Assembly: GCA_963575745.1 (NCBI GenBank) | Contig: CAUYUJ010007413.1 | Location: 287,001 to 351,000, forward strand | DNA from: Prorocentrum cordatum | Taxonomy: Eukaryota > Sar > Dinophyceae > Prorocentrales > Prorocentraceae | DNA: 64,000 bases | Direction: 5' to 3' | Part shown: one piece after another, positions 43,443-54,233 of the stretch | How positions within the stretch are numbered: position 1 is the first letter of the stretch | Layout: each line of letters starts with the position of its first letter | Program-made: the position numbers and the translations under genes | Notes under the pieces: generated by a model | Databases searched by the model: none | Seen by the model: the letters and a program-made list of their open reading frames with translations, nothing else | What the model was told of the DNA's origin: nothing

Positions 43443-44373
43443 TTCTTCGAGTGCTGAGTTGGACGGGGCTCTCGTGAAGCTCTTTCTGAAACAGCCACGT
43501 CTAGGCGCCAGCACTTTTGATCAGAGGATCTCGGGCCGGGCGAGGGGGTGCCATCTACGTCCATGCTTCGCACAGTAGCGATCCAATGCAACTTATGTTC
43601 CACACCTCCTCGGATCGGCCCTGATCTTTCCGATGCGAGGCTCGGAGGTTTCAGACACAGACACTGGTGGAGACGTTGGGGTGTACAGTTCAGACTGAGC
43701 TGTGTGGGGCGCATCTCTGCCGTATGCAATCAGGTTACATGCGTATTCTAGCAGCCGCGCTGGCTGTCCGCTCAACCAGTTGTGGAAAAAAACAACAACA
43801 ACAAACACAACATGTAACGTGTTCGGCAGCATGCTGACCAGTTTTGGGTCGCAGCTATGGTGCGGTCCCATGTCTCCTGTGTTGTTGGGCCCTCTCGTTC
43901 TTCTGGGTGCGTAGCTCGTCAGCTCGCTAACATAGATTGTCCAGATTGGGTTTCGCTCTTATGACTCAGCAATATTATTCAGTAGCGTATGGTGCAACTT
44001 ATGGCGCAACTACCTCCCGACCAATGTTGCACTCATCCTATGGCGCAACCAATTGCTCAACCTATGGCGCAATGTCTTGGTAAGCTACCGTGATCACGCG
44101 TGGCCCAGATGGGCCTTTTCGGGGCAGGGTGGAGGGGGTAATTGGGACGAGAGGCGGGGGGGGGGCGGAGGAGGGCTGCTTAGAGGGGGTTGGAACAGCA
44201 ATTTGCTGATGAGCGGTATCGCAATCGTTGTGTCGACAGTCGGACGCTGCATGCCTCTCTGTCGTTCTCTTTGCCGCAGCCTCGCAGCTGGCAGCCGACT
44301 CCACTCGAGTCGATGCCATCGCATCTTCGCTTAATGTAGCACCTTTTCTGAACTCACGAGTTCGCCGCGCACC
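43443..44373. other. 3' flank and spacer
   Basis: An A-rich stretch (GGAAAAAAACAACAACAAC) at 43783-43805 might be a worn poly(A) end. GGCGCAACxxATGGCGCAAC repeats occur at 43999-44075. No gene. Confidence 0.5.
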
Positions 44374-45039
44374 ATGGCCGACGATGAATCCTTCGACCGT
44401 TCCAGATTCGAGATCATTCGAGACAGCGTTGTTGGGAAGGGTTTGTTATATGAGCTGCTCTCCGAGCAGCGGGAGTACTTGCCAGATGGCCACTGGTCTC
44501 TCGATTATTGCGCCGACGGCGCATTCGTCCACATCGGTGACCGCAAGATATGGTGCGACGACTGCCCCCCCCCCCGCCCCTCCCCCCCTCCACTGGGCAA
44601 GGGAAGACAGCTGGAAGGGGGGTGGGGCTGGCGGGTGGGGCAAGGGGGAACAGAGGACTGGAGGGCGGGGGGTGCCATAGAAAGGAGGGGGCGGCGAGAG
44701 GATTGGGAAGGTGGCCAGGAGGGAGGGAGGTCGGAGGAGGGAATAACGGTGAGGGGGCAGGTGGCATCCAAAAACTTCGGCGTTCACACCTGTCGGATTC
44801 TGGGTGTCTCCTGTGCGCTGGCATTCACCCCCCCTCCCGTGACCCCGCCCCGCCATATTGCTTTCGGGCGCCGCCTCGAACCTTCATTGGAGCCAGGGCC
44901 CCAAAGGATATATTCACAGATACCGTTGTGAAAGTGGATGACGTGGTTGGCATTGCAGTGCCTGGATCTGACACACCGTTGACGCTCAAAGAATACCACC
45001 AGCGCTTCGAGACCAAATCGGCGCCCATACTTCAGCCAG
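44374..45039 (+). CDS. partial two-exon gene, unknown function
   Basis: The ATG at 44374 (CACCATGG) starts MADDESFDRSRFEIIRDSVV, then LLYELLSEQREYLPDGHWSL and GAFVHIGDRKIW. A GT donor after 44552 and CCAG acceptor before 44897 join in frame to give GDRKIWAPKDIFTDTVVKVD, DVVGIAVPGSDTPLTLKEYH and RFETKSAPILQP. The 344-bp intron is a C/G-rich low-complexity stretch. A further donor (CCAG|GTCACG) at 45039 suggests more exons downstream that I could not place. Acidic N-terminus; no known domain. Confidence 0.55.
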
Positions 45040-45670
45040 GTCACGGCCTTCTCTTTCCGATGCGCTCGGCTGACCAGGGGCAGGAGGGTATGCGCAAGAA
45101 CATGAGGCCACTTGTATTGGTCCTATCGGGTGGGCAGGTCGGGCAGGAAGCGATTTGGATGAGGCGGGCTGGCCAACAGCGGATAGGTCTGATCTCTCGA
45201 ACCGAACTTGTGTTTTTGTTTCCGCTGGCAAGCGGCCTGGCGACACTCAGTGACATTGTTGACGCTTCGCGTGCCCCCCCCCCCCCCAGCCCATCCAGCA
45301 ACGATGCGCCCAGGCGCCCATCCAGAAACGATGCAAACAATAGTTCGGGCGCAGAGTGCGCGATTGACCACGCTCGGGACAATCCATATCATGTGCCAGA
45401 GGGCTTTGAGAAACAAGGAAATCAATCACATTTTTTTGTGCAAGAGGCTGCTGCAGCTTTCTGCAAATACCGCAGTGTGTCCCAAGTAACACATACATGG
45501 GCCTTCTTACCCCCCCCCTTCGGAGGCCCCCCCGAGGTTCAAGAGAGCCTCCAGAGATCCTCAATGGGGCCCCGAGGAACGCCCAGAAAAGGGGGGCCCA
45601 GAGGGCCCCTTCCCAGGTCCAAAGATAGATTGATACAAGAGGCCCCCCGAAGTCTAGGTCTTCAGCGCGG
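45040..45670. other. intron or spacer
   Basis: Open frames here are Pro/Arg rich with a C-run at 45283. Coding not supported. Confidence 0.4.
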
Positions 45671-45693
45671 TCCGTAGCCATTTGTGGTTCGAG
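45671..45693 (+). other. relict dinoflagellate spliced leader, second copy
   Basis: TCCGTAGCCATTTGTGGTTC + GAG keeps the first 13 leader bases exactly, then one inserted G and two substitutions. It ends 41 bases before the ATG at 45735. Confidence 0.75.
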
Positions 45694-45734
45694 CCTCGTT
45701 CGATGTCGTTGCGGTTCGAAGTACCGACCTCACC

Positions 45735-45986
45735 ATGGCGCGCGACCTGGTCATGCCCCGTGGTGCCGCGCCTGCCTTCAGGCGTAAGTGGAGGCTCCTC
45801 GCGTTCAGGCTGAAAAGGGAGCAGAAGAAGTCGGCGCAGCTCTTCAAGCGGCTCAAGCTTCCCAGGCAGAGGGTCAAGTTCGTCATCTCGTACCTGGGCA
45901 CCGGCTACACCAACGACCATGCGCTCGACACCTACATGAACCAAGACCTTGACCAAATGGTTCCAGAGGAGTCGGGCTCAGACTGA
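45735..45986 (+). CDS. small basic protein retrogene, 83 residues
   Basis: The ATG at 45735 (CACCATGG) opens MARDLVMPRGAAPAFRRKWR, then LLAFRLKREQKKSAQLFKRL, KLPRQRVKFVISYLGTGYTN and DHALDTYMNQDLDQMVPEES, ending GSD and TGA at 45984-45986. The first half is strongly basic, the last 25 residues acidic. No domain recognised. The relict spliced leader just upstream indicates a reinserted processed mRNA, so a multi-exon parental gene may exist elsewhere. A terminal exon of the upstream gene is the alternative, but splice phases did not fit. Confidence 0.55.
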   Translation: MARDLVMPRGAAPAFRRKWRLLAFRLKREQKKSAQLFKRLKLPRQRVKFVISYLGTGYTNDHALDTYMNQDLDQMVPEESGSD

Positions 45987-46434
45987 GCTGAGGGCCCGTC
46001 GCCGCTGCCGCTGCTCGTTTCCGCCGCTCTCTAGAGCTGCACTCGCGCATCCAGCACCTCGGCACGGCATCTGCACGGCATCTCTGCTGCGCAGTTGGGC
46101 CCACCTCTCTTGAGCTTAGCTCCATTCGCGGCGGCTTGACGCCCGCGAGTGATCTTCCGCTCGAAGGCCGCGCTAAACCATGCAGGTCATGATGGGTGTG
46201 GATGCCTCTCGTCTCTCATCGTAGGCTTTTCATCCTCCTTCATATCCTCCTCCTCCTCCTCAGCATTGTCCTTCCTTGCCTCGCTCCACCTCCGTCAGCG
46301 GGGGCCAGACAGGGAATGGGGAGGGGGGGGGCCGTCGGGGGAAGGGCAGCCCCTGGCGCACAGGGTGAAGGCCGCCCTAATAAACAAGGCCCCACCCCTA
46401 ACCGAGCTCAGTCAAAATCGCGCGCCGAAGTTGG

Positions 46435-46450
46435 CTTGAGCAAAATGGCT
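46435..46450 (-). other. possible relict spliced leader on minus strand
   Basis: Reverse complement reads AGCCATTTTGCTCAAG, the 3' 17 bases of the leader with one G missing. No clear ORF follows on the minus strand, so the assignment is weak. Confidence 0.35.
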
Positions 46451-46499
46451 TGTTACCGAACACGGTGTTGCCAACTAAAGCCATGCAACGTGACTTTCG

Positions 46500-46592
46500 C
46501 CGCGCCCCCCCCCCTTCCCCCCCCCCCCCCCCCCCCCCTCAAAAAAAAAACAAGTCAAACCAGTTCGGCTGAGGGGGGGGGGGGGGGGGGGG
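46500..46592. repeat. C-run, A-run and G-run tract
   Basis: Poly-C (46505-46540), AAAAAAAAAA and poly-G (46574-46592): a potential C/G hairpin with an A-rich loop. Confidence 0.9.
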
Positions 46593-46789
46593 CTGCAGAC
46601 GATATGTCCCAAGAGTGTTTCACGCCAGGTCAACTACCCCTCCCCTCCCAAACATGCGCCCCTCATCTGATTACAGGGCACCCGCAGACCCTTTAAATCG
46701 AGTTGGACACCTTGGGCTGCAGACGTCTAGTCCCACACATTATCCAGGATTTGTTCTTGAAGCTCCCTTGGCTGCAAAACTGCTCAAGG

Positions 46790-46918
46790 GGGGCCCAAGG
46801 CGGCCCAAATAGGTGCCCAAGCACGTCCCAAGAGCCCCACCTTCCCCAATCTAGCACCAATAGGGCTCAAGAGAATGGCCCAAGGGCTGAACAGAGCCCC
46901 CCCCGAGATAGCTCCAAA

Positions 46919-46953
<35 letters not shown>

Positions 46954-47100
46954 AGAGGGCTCAAGAGGGCCCCAAGATTGCCGAACATGGCCCAAGCGGG
47001 CAAGAGGGCCCCAAGTTGCCAAGGGTCGACCCAGGGGACCTGGAGAGGTCTTCGGGCGTCGACTGGGGCCCAGTACGAGTGCCCCACAAGCGTTGGTTTG
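46790..47100. repeat. degenerate GGCCCAAG/AGGGCCCCAAG repeat with C-run
   Basis: Many CCCAAG and GGGCCCCAAG units, plus a run of about 33 C at 46920-46952. Confidence 0.75.
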
Positions 47101-47149
47101 CTCACGAGTGCCCCAGTACGACCTTTACTGATTGACAGCATTCAGGTTG

Positions 47150-47540
47150 CTCGAGTGCCGTGCCAGATATCATTGTAGCTTCTGCGTTGCGTCCCAGCAA
47201 GGGCGCACCGATCCAGATGATTCCAAGTGTTTCGTTCTGAAAGTGCCCAGTGGCGGGGTGCAAGTGCTTTGGTCTCTGACGGGTGCTTACGACATAGTGA
47301 TTGGAAAGACGAATGTGAGTTGCTGCCGCTGGTATCAGGACTGGTGGTATTGGTGGCAAAAAAATATGGCGGCGCTGGGGCTTCAGGCTGAGCACATGGT
47401 TCGCAAACCTTTGCCTACGGCGCGTACGCCTGCATCAGAACGTGACGCTACTTATCGCTTCCTTCCAGAACCGACGATGTCCACGACTGCTCTTCTGAAT
47501 CTTCGTCGCTTCGCGTGCCCCGACGGCCCAGCCAGAGACT
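47150..47540 (+). CDS. possible exon, unknown protein
   Basis: The frame reads KCFVLKVPSGGVQVLWSLTG, AYDIVIGKTNVSCCRWYQDW, WYWWQKNMAALGLQAEHMVR, KPLPTARTPASERDATYRFL and ALLNLRRFACPDGPARDYAQ without stops. The Trp/Tyr/Cys content and lack of repetition look coding. Exon ends are not established (an ACAG acceptor lies at 47135-47138). No family recognised. Confidence 0.35.
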
Positions 47541-47675
47541 ATGCCCAGGGGGGTGGGGACTTGATCAGGCACGTTGGGGGTGGCATTGCCCAGGCGAGTT
47601 TACTTGATCCGTGCCCTCTGGGAGAAGGGGATGGGGGAGCGGAGCGGAGGACGAGCCAAACAAGGCGCTGAGCCA

Positions 47676-48040
47676 AGACGGGGCACGAGCTCAAATACAC
47701 CCCGAGCAATCTTGAATAATGCACGGCCTGGGAACCGACGCGAGCTAAACTCGCCCCCGGCACGAGCTACGCATACTCACGAACCCATAGGGGGCACGAG
47801 CTAAAAGGGGGGGGCGGGCTCATAATGGACGCGTGGTAAAATGAGGCACGAGCTAGGGGGGCGCGATGCGCTAACAGTGGGCACCAGCTAACATGAAACA
47901 CGAGCTAAAAGGGCGCTCCAATTAAAACGGGCCCTGGCAAACATTGCGTTCACGAGATACCGCAGGACGCGAGCACGAGCTACAACGATACACGACCGAA
48001 CAAGCGACGCGAGCTAAAATCGTGCAAAGTACGAGCTCCA
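47676..48040. repeat. irregular GCACGAGCTAAAA repeat
   Basis: At least ten copies of GGCACGAGCTAAAA or close variants (CACGAGCTACG, GCACCAGCTAAC, CGCGAGCTAAAA) at 20-45 bp spacing with unlike spacers. Confidence 0.8.
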
Positions 48041-48127
48041 AAGTGGCATCGGTCACCCTTCATCCTGGCCGATAGGACACTAAAGATTTGCGTTTGGAAA
48101 AGCAGGAAGCCGCGCGAGCGACAACCA

Positions 48128-48425
48128 ATACAGCCGACGGGCGACGGGCGACGACGACGACGACGACCGACGACGACGACGGATAGGCAGCAAAACAACT
48201 TTAAATTTTAAAGGGCGACGGCGGGCGACGGACGACGGACGACGACGACGACGACCGACGACGACGACGGATAGGTAGCAAACAAATTTTAAACGTTAGA
48301 GGACGACGACGGGCGACGGACGACGGACGACACAGACGACCGACGACGACGACGACGGATAGGTCACACAAAAAACTTTAAACGTTAAAGGACGGCGACG
48401 GGCGACGGACGACGGACGACGACGA
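48128..48425. repeat. 85-bp GAC-rich tandem repeat, about 3.5 copies
   Basis: Units GGGCGACGGACGACGGACGA plus (CGA)n, GACGACGGATAGGTAGCAAA and an AT-rich ACTTTAAACGTTAAAGG end, starting near 48128, 48210, 48300 and 48385. Confidence 0.9.
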
Positions 48426-48565
48426 GGTCTTTGCAAAGGGGTCTTCCAAAGGTCTTTGTAGGGGTCTCTGCAGGGCTCGTGGGAGGGGTCTCTGCAAGGT
48501 TCTGTAGGGCTCTGAGGGGCTTGTAGGGGCCCCAAGGTCGTTGTAGGGGTCTCTGCATGGCTCTG
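48426..48565. repeat. GTAGGGGTCTCTGCA repeat
   Basis: Five to six degenerate 24-35 bp units of GTAGGGGTCTCTGCAGGGCT. Confidence 0.8.
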
Positions 48566-48745
48566 TGGGGGATTGCCCGCTGTCCAAAGGAAGAGCCCCC
48601 TGAATCACCTTGGGCCCGACAGGGCTGGGCGGGTTACCTTCCCAGGTGGTCTGGCTGCTCCAGGGGTGGCAGCAAAAAAGAGGAGCAATCACGAAAGTGG
48701 GGTTTGTTTTTCGACGGAGTAGTTTCTCGCTTCTTTGCTGACACA

Positions 48746-49477
48746 ATGGAGATAAGCACTTTCTTAGACAATTGTTGCGTTGTCAGGCCTGGTCTTCCAA
48801 CGGTTGGATCCGATGCAGTGCGCCTTCGCATGCAAGAGGGGCATATCGACTTGTCTCCGTTGTGCTGCGAGGTCCCCTATGCGGAAGCGCTGCTCGTCTC
48901 TCTCGGTATTCCCGACATCACCAAGGCCCCCATCGTTTTCTTCATGAAGCAACTTGAGGGCTCGTCGAGAAGAGGCATGTGGCTTTGGAAGCAGATATTA
49001 TTTTGGTTCGCAGCCATTGTAGATGGTGCAGTTTTGGCCTACTCTGGCAGCGATTCGGACAAGGGTGACGACGACCCCGACCCACCAGCTCAAGCAGATG
49101 AGGAAGGTGCTGCCGATGAGGAGCCAGCTCAAGCAGATGACGAGCCAGCTCAAGCAGATGAGCAGTTGATGGAGAGCTCGTACATGAGGCAACAAAAGAA
49201 ACGCACGCTTCAAGCACTCTCTGGCATGGCAATTCGCAACTTCGACGGTGAGACGGACCCTGGCAAGACTTCTCTCACGTACTTCATGGCCGCGAGGATG
49301 AAGCTGCACAAGAGAAATGTGATCCACTATGCCGTGGACCAGGCTGACTCGGGTTTGGTGCCGAGGATGATCGGGTTTCTTACCACTCCAGGTGGTCATG
49401 GGGTGTGGGCGCCTCCAACGGAGATCGCTTGCTTCAAGGTTGAATCCACATGTCCGATGGTCATGGTGTTTAGTTGA
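48746..49477 (+). CDS. 243-codon ORF, unknown function
   Basis: From the ATG at 48746: MEISTFLDNCCVVRPGLPTV, EGHIDLSPLCCEVPYAEALL, WLWKQILFWFAAIVDGAVLA, an acidic repeat region (DDDPDPPAQADEEGAADEEP and EPAQADDEPAQADEQ), then YMRQQKKRTLQALSGMAIRN, FDGETDPGKTSLTYFMAARM and a TGA at 49475. The frame stays open upstream to 48557 but that part is repeat-derived. Three PAQAD units are tandem. No signal peptide; one weakly hydrophobic segment. It could be a single-exon gene or the last exon of a gene including 47150-47540. Confidence 0.55.
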   Translation: MEISTFLDNCCVVRPGLPTVGSDAVRLRMQEGHIDLSPLCCEVPYAEALLVSLGIPDITKAPIVFFMKQLEGSSRRGMWLWKQILFWFAAIVDGAVLAYSGSDSDKGDDDPDPPAQADEEGAADEEPAQADDEPAQADEQLMESSYMRQQKKRTLQALSGMAIRNFDGETDPGKTSLTYFMAARMKLHKRNVIHYAVDQADSGLVPRMIGFLTTPGGHGVWAPPTEIACFKVESTCPMVMVFS

Positions 49478-50225
49478 ACTCGTTGTGTGACTTCCTAAGT
49501 TAACTTGCCACGTTACGAACATGTAATGTTGCAACATTAATCAGACAAGCGCCCTGTCACCCAGGGGCATAAATCAACGCTAAAAAGAAAAACAACTAAC
49601 ACAAATACACAACACGGTTACATCAGTTAAACGTAAGCATACGTTGTATTTATATTCGTGAGAACATACACATGTAATGAGTTATATCGTGCACGTTGTA
49701 GTAGCAGTCATGTCATGTAGTATAACTATGGTGCGTGTGCGTACACGCGTGCGTGTGTGTGCGCGCATGCGTCCACGTTACATGTACATCGCGCATCACC
49801 TTCGTAGTTGCGCGGGGCGTTTGTGTTAGTGTGCCTGCGCGTTGGCACGCGTGCGCGTGCGAGTCTGCGAGCTTGCGCGCGCTGTGTGGGTCGTTCGGGC
49901 GCGCGCGCGCTCTTGCACGTGTTGCGCGCGACGTGCTGCAGCCTGGTGTGTGTGACCCGTTGCGCGCGCAGTTCATGTTGTCGTTTGCATGCGTTGATCG
50001 TTTCTCCCGTCGCGAGCTCCTGTTTTCTTTTTTTCTGCTTTGCAGGAGCTGCATGTTGCTTCCCTCCGCAGGTGCCACACTGGCAACTACGACCTGTGCA
50101 ACTTTGGCTTCTACGACAACTTCGGCTTCAACAACGCGGCGGGGCAGCGCCGCGCACTCGGGCCTGGAGGGCCCGTGGCGCGCGCGGGTGGGCAGGGGGA
50201 AGGGTGGGGAGGTTGTCGCGGCATT
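49478..50225. other. spacer with Z-DNA-prone sequence
   Basis: 49735-49960 is rich in GTGCGTGTGTGTGCGCGCATGCG-like alternation. No gene is supported; the Ala/Cys-rich frames are by-products. Confidence 0.5.
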
Positions 50226-50392
50226 CACGGGGGTCTGCCTGCGTGGGCCCGTAGGAGTACTAGGCTGCAAGGTCTGCCTGCGTGGGCCCGTGCGAGGGGG
50301 GAGGCATGCCTGCGTGGTCCGTACGAGGGGGGGGTGCGTTTGTCTGCGTGGGCCCGTGGTCTGCCTGCGTGGGCCCGTCGGAGGCCGTGTGT
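50226..50392. repeat. GTCTGCCTGCGTGGGCCCGT repeat
   Basis: Six copies or near copies of the 20-mer with spacers of 5-25 bp. Confidence 0.85.
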
Positions 50393-51457
50393 TTCTGTGC
50401 TAGCTGCAAGCCTGTGAGATTTGCGTGTTCGGTGGGACTGGGCCCGCGCGGCGCACTCGGTGTGCGTGAGGTCGACGTGGCCCCGTGGCGACCGTCCGTG
50501 GTGCGTGGGCCGCCGAGCAGGGCCCCCAGGGTCCAGTCCCCTCTGAGGGCCCTGCACGGCGGACCAGGGAGGGGGCCCCCAGGTGCCCACCCGCGACCAC
50601 TTAAACTAAACTCCCACCCACCCCGCGACCACCTAAACTAAACTTGGCCCCAGCCCCCACGGGCGCGCGCCGCGGGGGGGGTGGGGTGCGTCTGATTGGA
50701 AAAACATATGGAACGAACCACCTAAACTAAACTCTGAGGGGGCCCTGGGGGGGGGGGGCACGGGCTCCGCGGCGCGGCCCCACCGGGCGTCTGGGGGGGG
50801 GGGTCTGGGGCCCTGGGGGCCAGGGGAGGGGTGGGTCCGCGGCCCTGGGGGGGCGGGGGCGGGGGGCGGGGGGTGGGGTGGTCTGGGGACCCGCGGCTCG
50901 TGCCGTCTGATCCACTGTGGCCTCTGATTGGATCGGCTTTCAGGTTTGCGCATCAGTCTCCGACGTGGTCGGCCCAGCGCGGGTCCCGCCACGCGCTGCG
51001 ACGCGGCGTGCGCTGTGCTCGAGGCGGCTCCACGTGCAGATGCTACATGGCTCTCGTGGCAAATAGAATATGCGCGGGTTCTGGTCGTCGTTGTCCCCAA
51101 ACGAGGTTACGAGTGCGCAGACGTATACATTCTGGCGCGTATAGCACAGCAGTGGAATGCACGATGTTGGGTGTCCTCCGTCACAAATGGGGGGCGTGGC
51201 GGGGATGGCCGCGCATCTCCGCCATGCTGCGTAGGTTGCCGTTCTCTGGGAAGGCCGCGGCGCCTCGCAGACTGCTGAGTCACGCTACGCCGACCGCTGG
51301 CACATGCTTTGCGTCCCCTGCTGGGCAGCGCGCGCATGGCGCCCCCGTGCGTGAGCGCATGCAGTCATTTGACAGCGGAATGCTTGCCATCAGGTGAACA
51401 GAGGATCGGGTATTATTTGGGCCAACGTCGCCGACCTCGCACACCCGAGCGCGGCGT
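50393..51457. other. unassigned, GC-rich
   Basis: CCACCTAAACTAAACT occurs at about 50596, 50627 and 50718. G-runs at 50740-50890. No gene. Confidence 0.5.
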
Positions 51458-54195
51458 AAAGTAAAGTGAAAGTAAAGTAAAGAAAAAGTAAAAGTACAAG
51501 TGCACGGACACGTAAACGTAAAAGTAAAGTAAAGTAAAGTAAAGTAAACTAAAAGTAAAGTAATCTAAAGTGATGTTAAGTAATGTAAAGTAATGTAAAG
51601 TAAAACATAAAGTTGAGTAAAATAACGTAGAGTAAGGTAACGTAAAGTAGGGTAAAGTAAGGTAAAGTAAAGTAGAGTACAGTAAAGGAAAGCAAGGTAA
51701 AGTACAGTAAAATTAAAGTAAAACAAAGTAAAATAAAAGTAAAGTAAAGTTAACGTAAAGTTGAAGTAGCGTAAAGTGAAGGAAAATAAGGTAAAGTAAA
51801 GTAAAGCAAAATAAAGTGGAGCGAGGTAAAGTAAACAAACATAAACAGTACATCAATGTAAATTTAAATTGAAAGTAAACGTAAAAGTAAAAGTACATGT
51901 AGAAATAAGGGTAATGCAGAGTAAAGTAAAATACAGTAAATTAAAATAAGTAAAGTAGAGTAAAGTAAAGTAGAAGTAAAAGTAAAGTGAAGTAAAGTAA
52001 AGTGAAGTGAAGTAGAGTGAAGTAACTTAAAATAAAGAATTGTAAAGAGAAGTGAAGATAAGTAAAGTAAAGTAAGGTAAAGTGAAGTAAACAAAAAAGT
52101 AAAGTAATATAAGATAAAGTAGAGTAAAGTAACGTTACGTAACGTAACGTAAAGTCGAGTAAAGTAAAGTAAAGTAAAAAAATAGAGTAAAGAGGAATAA
52201 AGTAAAGTAAAGTAAAGTAGCATAAAATAAAGTTAAGTAGTGTAACGTAAAGTAAAGTAACGTAAAGGTAAAGTAAGGTACAGTAGCGTAAAGTATAGTA
52301 CAGTAAACTACAGTAAAGTAAAGTAACATGAAATACAGAAAAGTAGAGCAACGCAGAGTAAAGTAACGCGATGGAAATTAAAGCAAGGTAAAGAGGGTAA
52401 AGAAACATAAAACGTATAAGTGCAACGTAAAAAAACTGAAAACAAGTAAACGTAAAAGTAACAGTAGAAGTACAAGGACAAGTACACATTAATTTACAAG
52501 TAAAAGTACAAGTAAAAGTAAACGTAGAAGCAACAGTAACAGTAGACGTAAACGTAAAAGTAAACGTACGCGCACATGCAAACTCAAAAGCAAACGCAAA
52601 AACAACATCACACGCAAAAACATCAGCAACCTTAAAATCAAAAGCAAACGCAACAGCAAAAGCAACAGCAAAAGGAAAAGGAAAAGGAACATAAAAAGGT
52701 AAATGTACTGGTAAAGGTAAAAGTAAAGGTAAATGTAAACGTAAAGGTACAGGTAAAGGTAACGGTAAAGGAACATGTAAAGGGTGACAAGTAGATGGTA
52801 AACCAAGGTAAAAGGTAAAACGGTAAAAGGTAAAACTGTAAAAGGTAAAACTGTAAAATGTAAAATGTAAATTGTATAAGGTAAAAGGTAAGAAGGTAAA
52901 ACGTAAAACGGTAAAATGTACATGTACATGTACAGGTACAGCTACAGGTACAGGTGCAGGTAAAGGTAAATGTACATGTAAAGGTAAAGATAACGGTGAA
53001 GGTGAAGGTGAAGGTAAAGGTAAAGGTAAAGGTAAAGGTAAATGTAAAGGTGAAGGTGAAGGTGCAGGTAAAGGTAAAGGTAAAGGTAAAGGTAAATGTA
53101 AAGGTGAAGGTGAAGGTGCAGGTAAAGGTAAATGCAAAGGTAATTGTAAAGGTGAAGGTAAAGGTAAAGGTACATGTAAAGGTAAATGTAAAGGTATGTG
53201 TTCAGGTAAATGTACAGGTACAGGTCAAGGTCAAGGTCAAGGTAAAGGTAACGATGAAGGTAAAGGTAGAGGTAGAGGTAGAGGTAGAGGTAGAGGTAGA
53301 GGTAGAGGTAGAGGTAGAGGTGGAGGTAGAGGTAGAGGTAGAGGTAAGGGTAAGGGTACGGGTCAAGGTCAGGGTCAAGGTCAGGGTCAGGGTCAGGGTA
53401 AGGGGAAAGGGTAAGGGCAAGGGCAAGGGTAAGGGTAAGGGTAAGGGTAAGGGTAAGGGTAAGGGTAATGGAACGGGTACGGGTAAGGGTAAGGGTAAGG
53501 GTAAGGGTAAGTGTAAGGGTAAGGGTAAGAGTAAGGGTAGGGGTAAGGGTAAGGGTAAGGGTAAATGTAAGGGCAAAGGGTGAAGGGTGAAGGGTGAAGG
53601 GTAAAGGTTACGGGTAATGGTAAGGGTAAGGGTAAGGGTAAGGTAAGGTAAGGTGATGCAAGGTAAGGTAAGGTTGCGCAAGGTTACGTAAGGTAAGGTA
53701 AAGTAAGGTAAAAAATAAAGTAAAATAAGGTAAAATAAGGTAAGATAACGTAACGTAAAGTAAAGCCAAGTAAAGTAAAGTCAAGTCAAGTAAAGTACAG
53801 TAAAGCACAGTAACGTACAGTAAAATACAAGTAAATTGCAAATAAAGTAAAGTAAAGTAAAGTAACGCACACGTAAAATATAACGTAAAGTATAAAGTGA
53901 AGTAAAGTAAAGGATAGTAAAATACAGTAAAGTGAAGTGACGTGAAGTGAAGTAAAGTAAAGTGAAGTGAAGTAAAGTAAGGTGTATTAAAGTGAAGTAC
54001 AGTAAATTAAAGTCAAGTAAAGTAAAGTACAGTAAAATAAAGTACAGTAACGTAAGGTACATTACATTACTGTACAGTACAGTACAGTACAGTAACTTAA
54101 AGTGAAGTAAAGTAGAGTAGAGTAGAGTAGAGTAAGGGAAAGAAAGTAAAATAAAGCAAAGCAAAGCAAAGTAACGTAAAGCAAAGTAAAGTAAT
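51458..54195. repeat. 2.7-kb GTAAA / GGTAAA / GGTAAG array
   Basis: Outer zones are 5-bp GTAAA units with variants (GTACA, GTGAA). The core changes to 6-bp units: GGTAAA and GGTGAA (about 52930-53210), GGTAGA (53262-53345), GGTCAG (53360-53400), GGTAAG (53400-53650). It then returns to 5-bp units. The stop-free frames across the hexamer zone encode Gly-Lys or Val-Lys dipeptides and are not genes. It ends 38 bases before the next coding exon. Confidence 0.95.
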
Positions 54196-54233
54196 TTGCT
54201 GGGCGCGGACTGATGCGCCGCCCCTTTACTTAA

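Noticed and set aside
44336-44364. TGTAGCACCTTTTCTGAACTCACG upstream of the 44374 start as a relict leader
   Set aside because: Only patchy similarity with several gaps. That gene also has an intron, unlike a retrogene.
51941-53137. 398-codon minus-strand Leu/Phe/Tyr-rich ORF
   Set aside because: Reverse translation of the same GTAAA array.
52872-53583. 180- and 209-codon Gly-Lys and Val-Lys ORFs
   Set aside because: They are simple translations of the GGTAAA/GGTAAG hexamer array.
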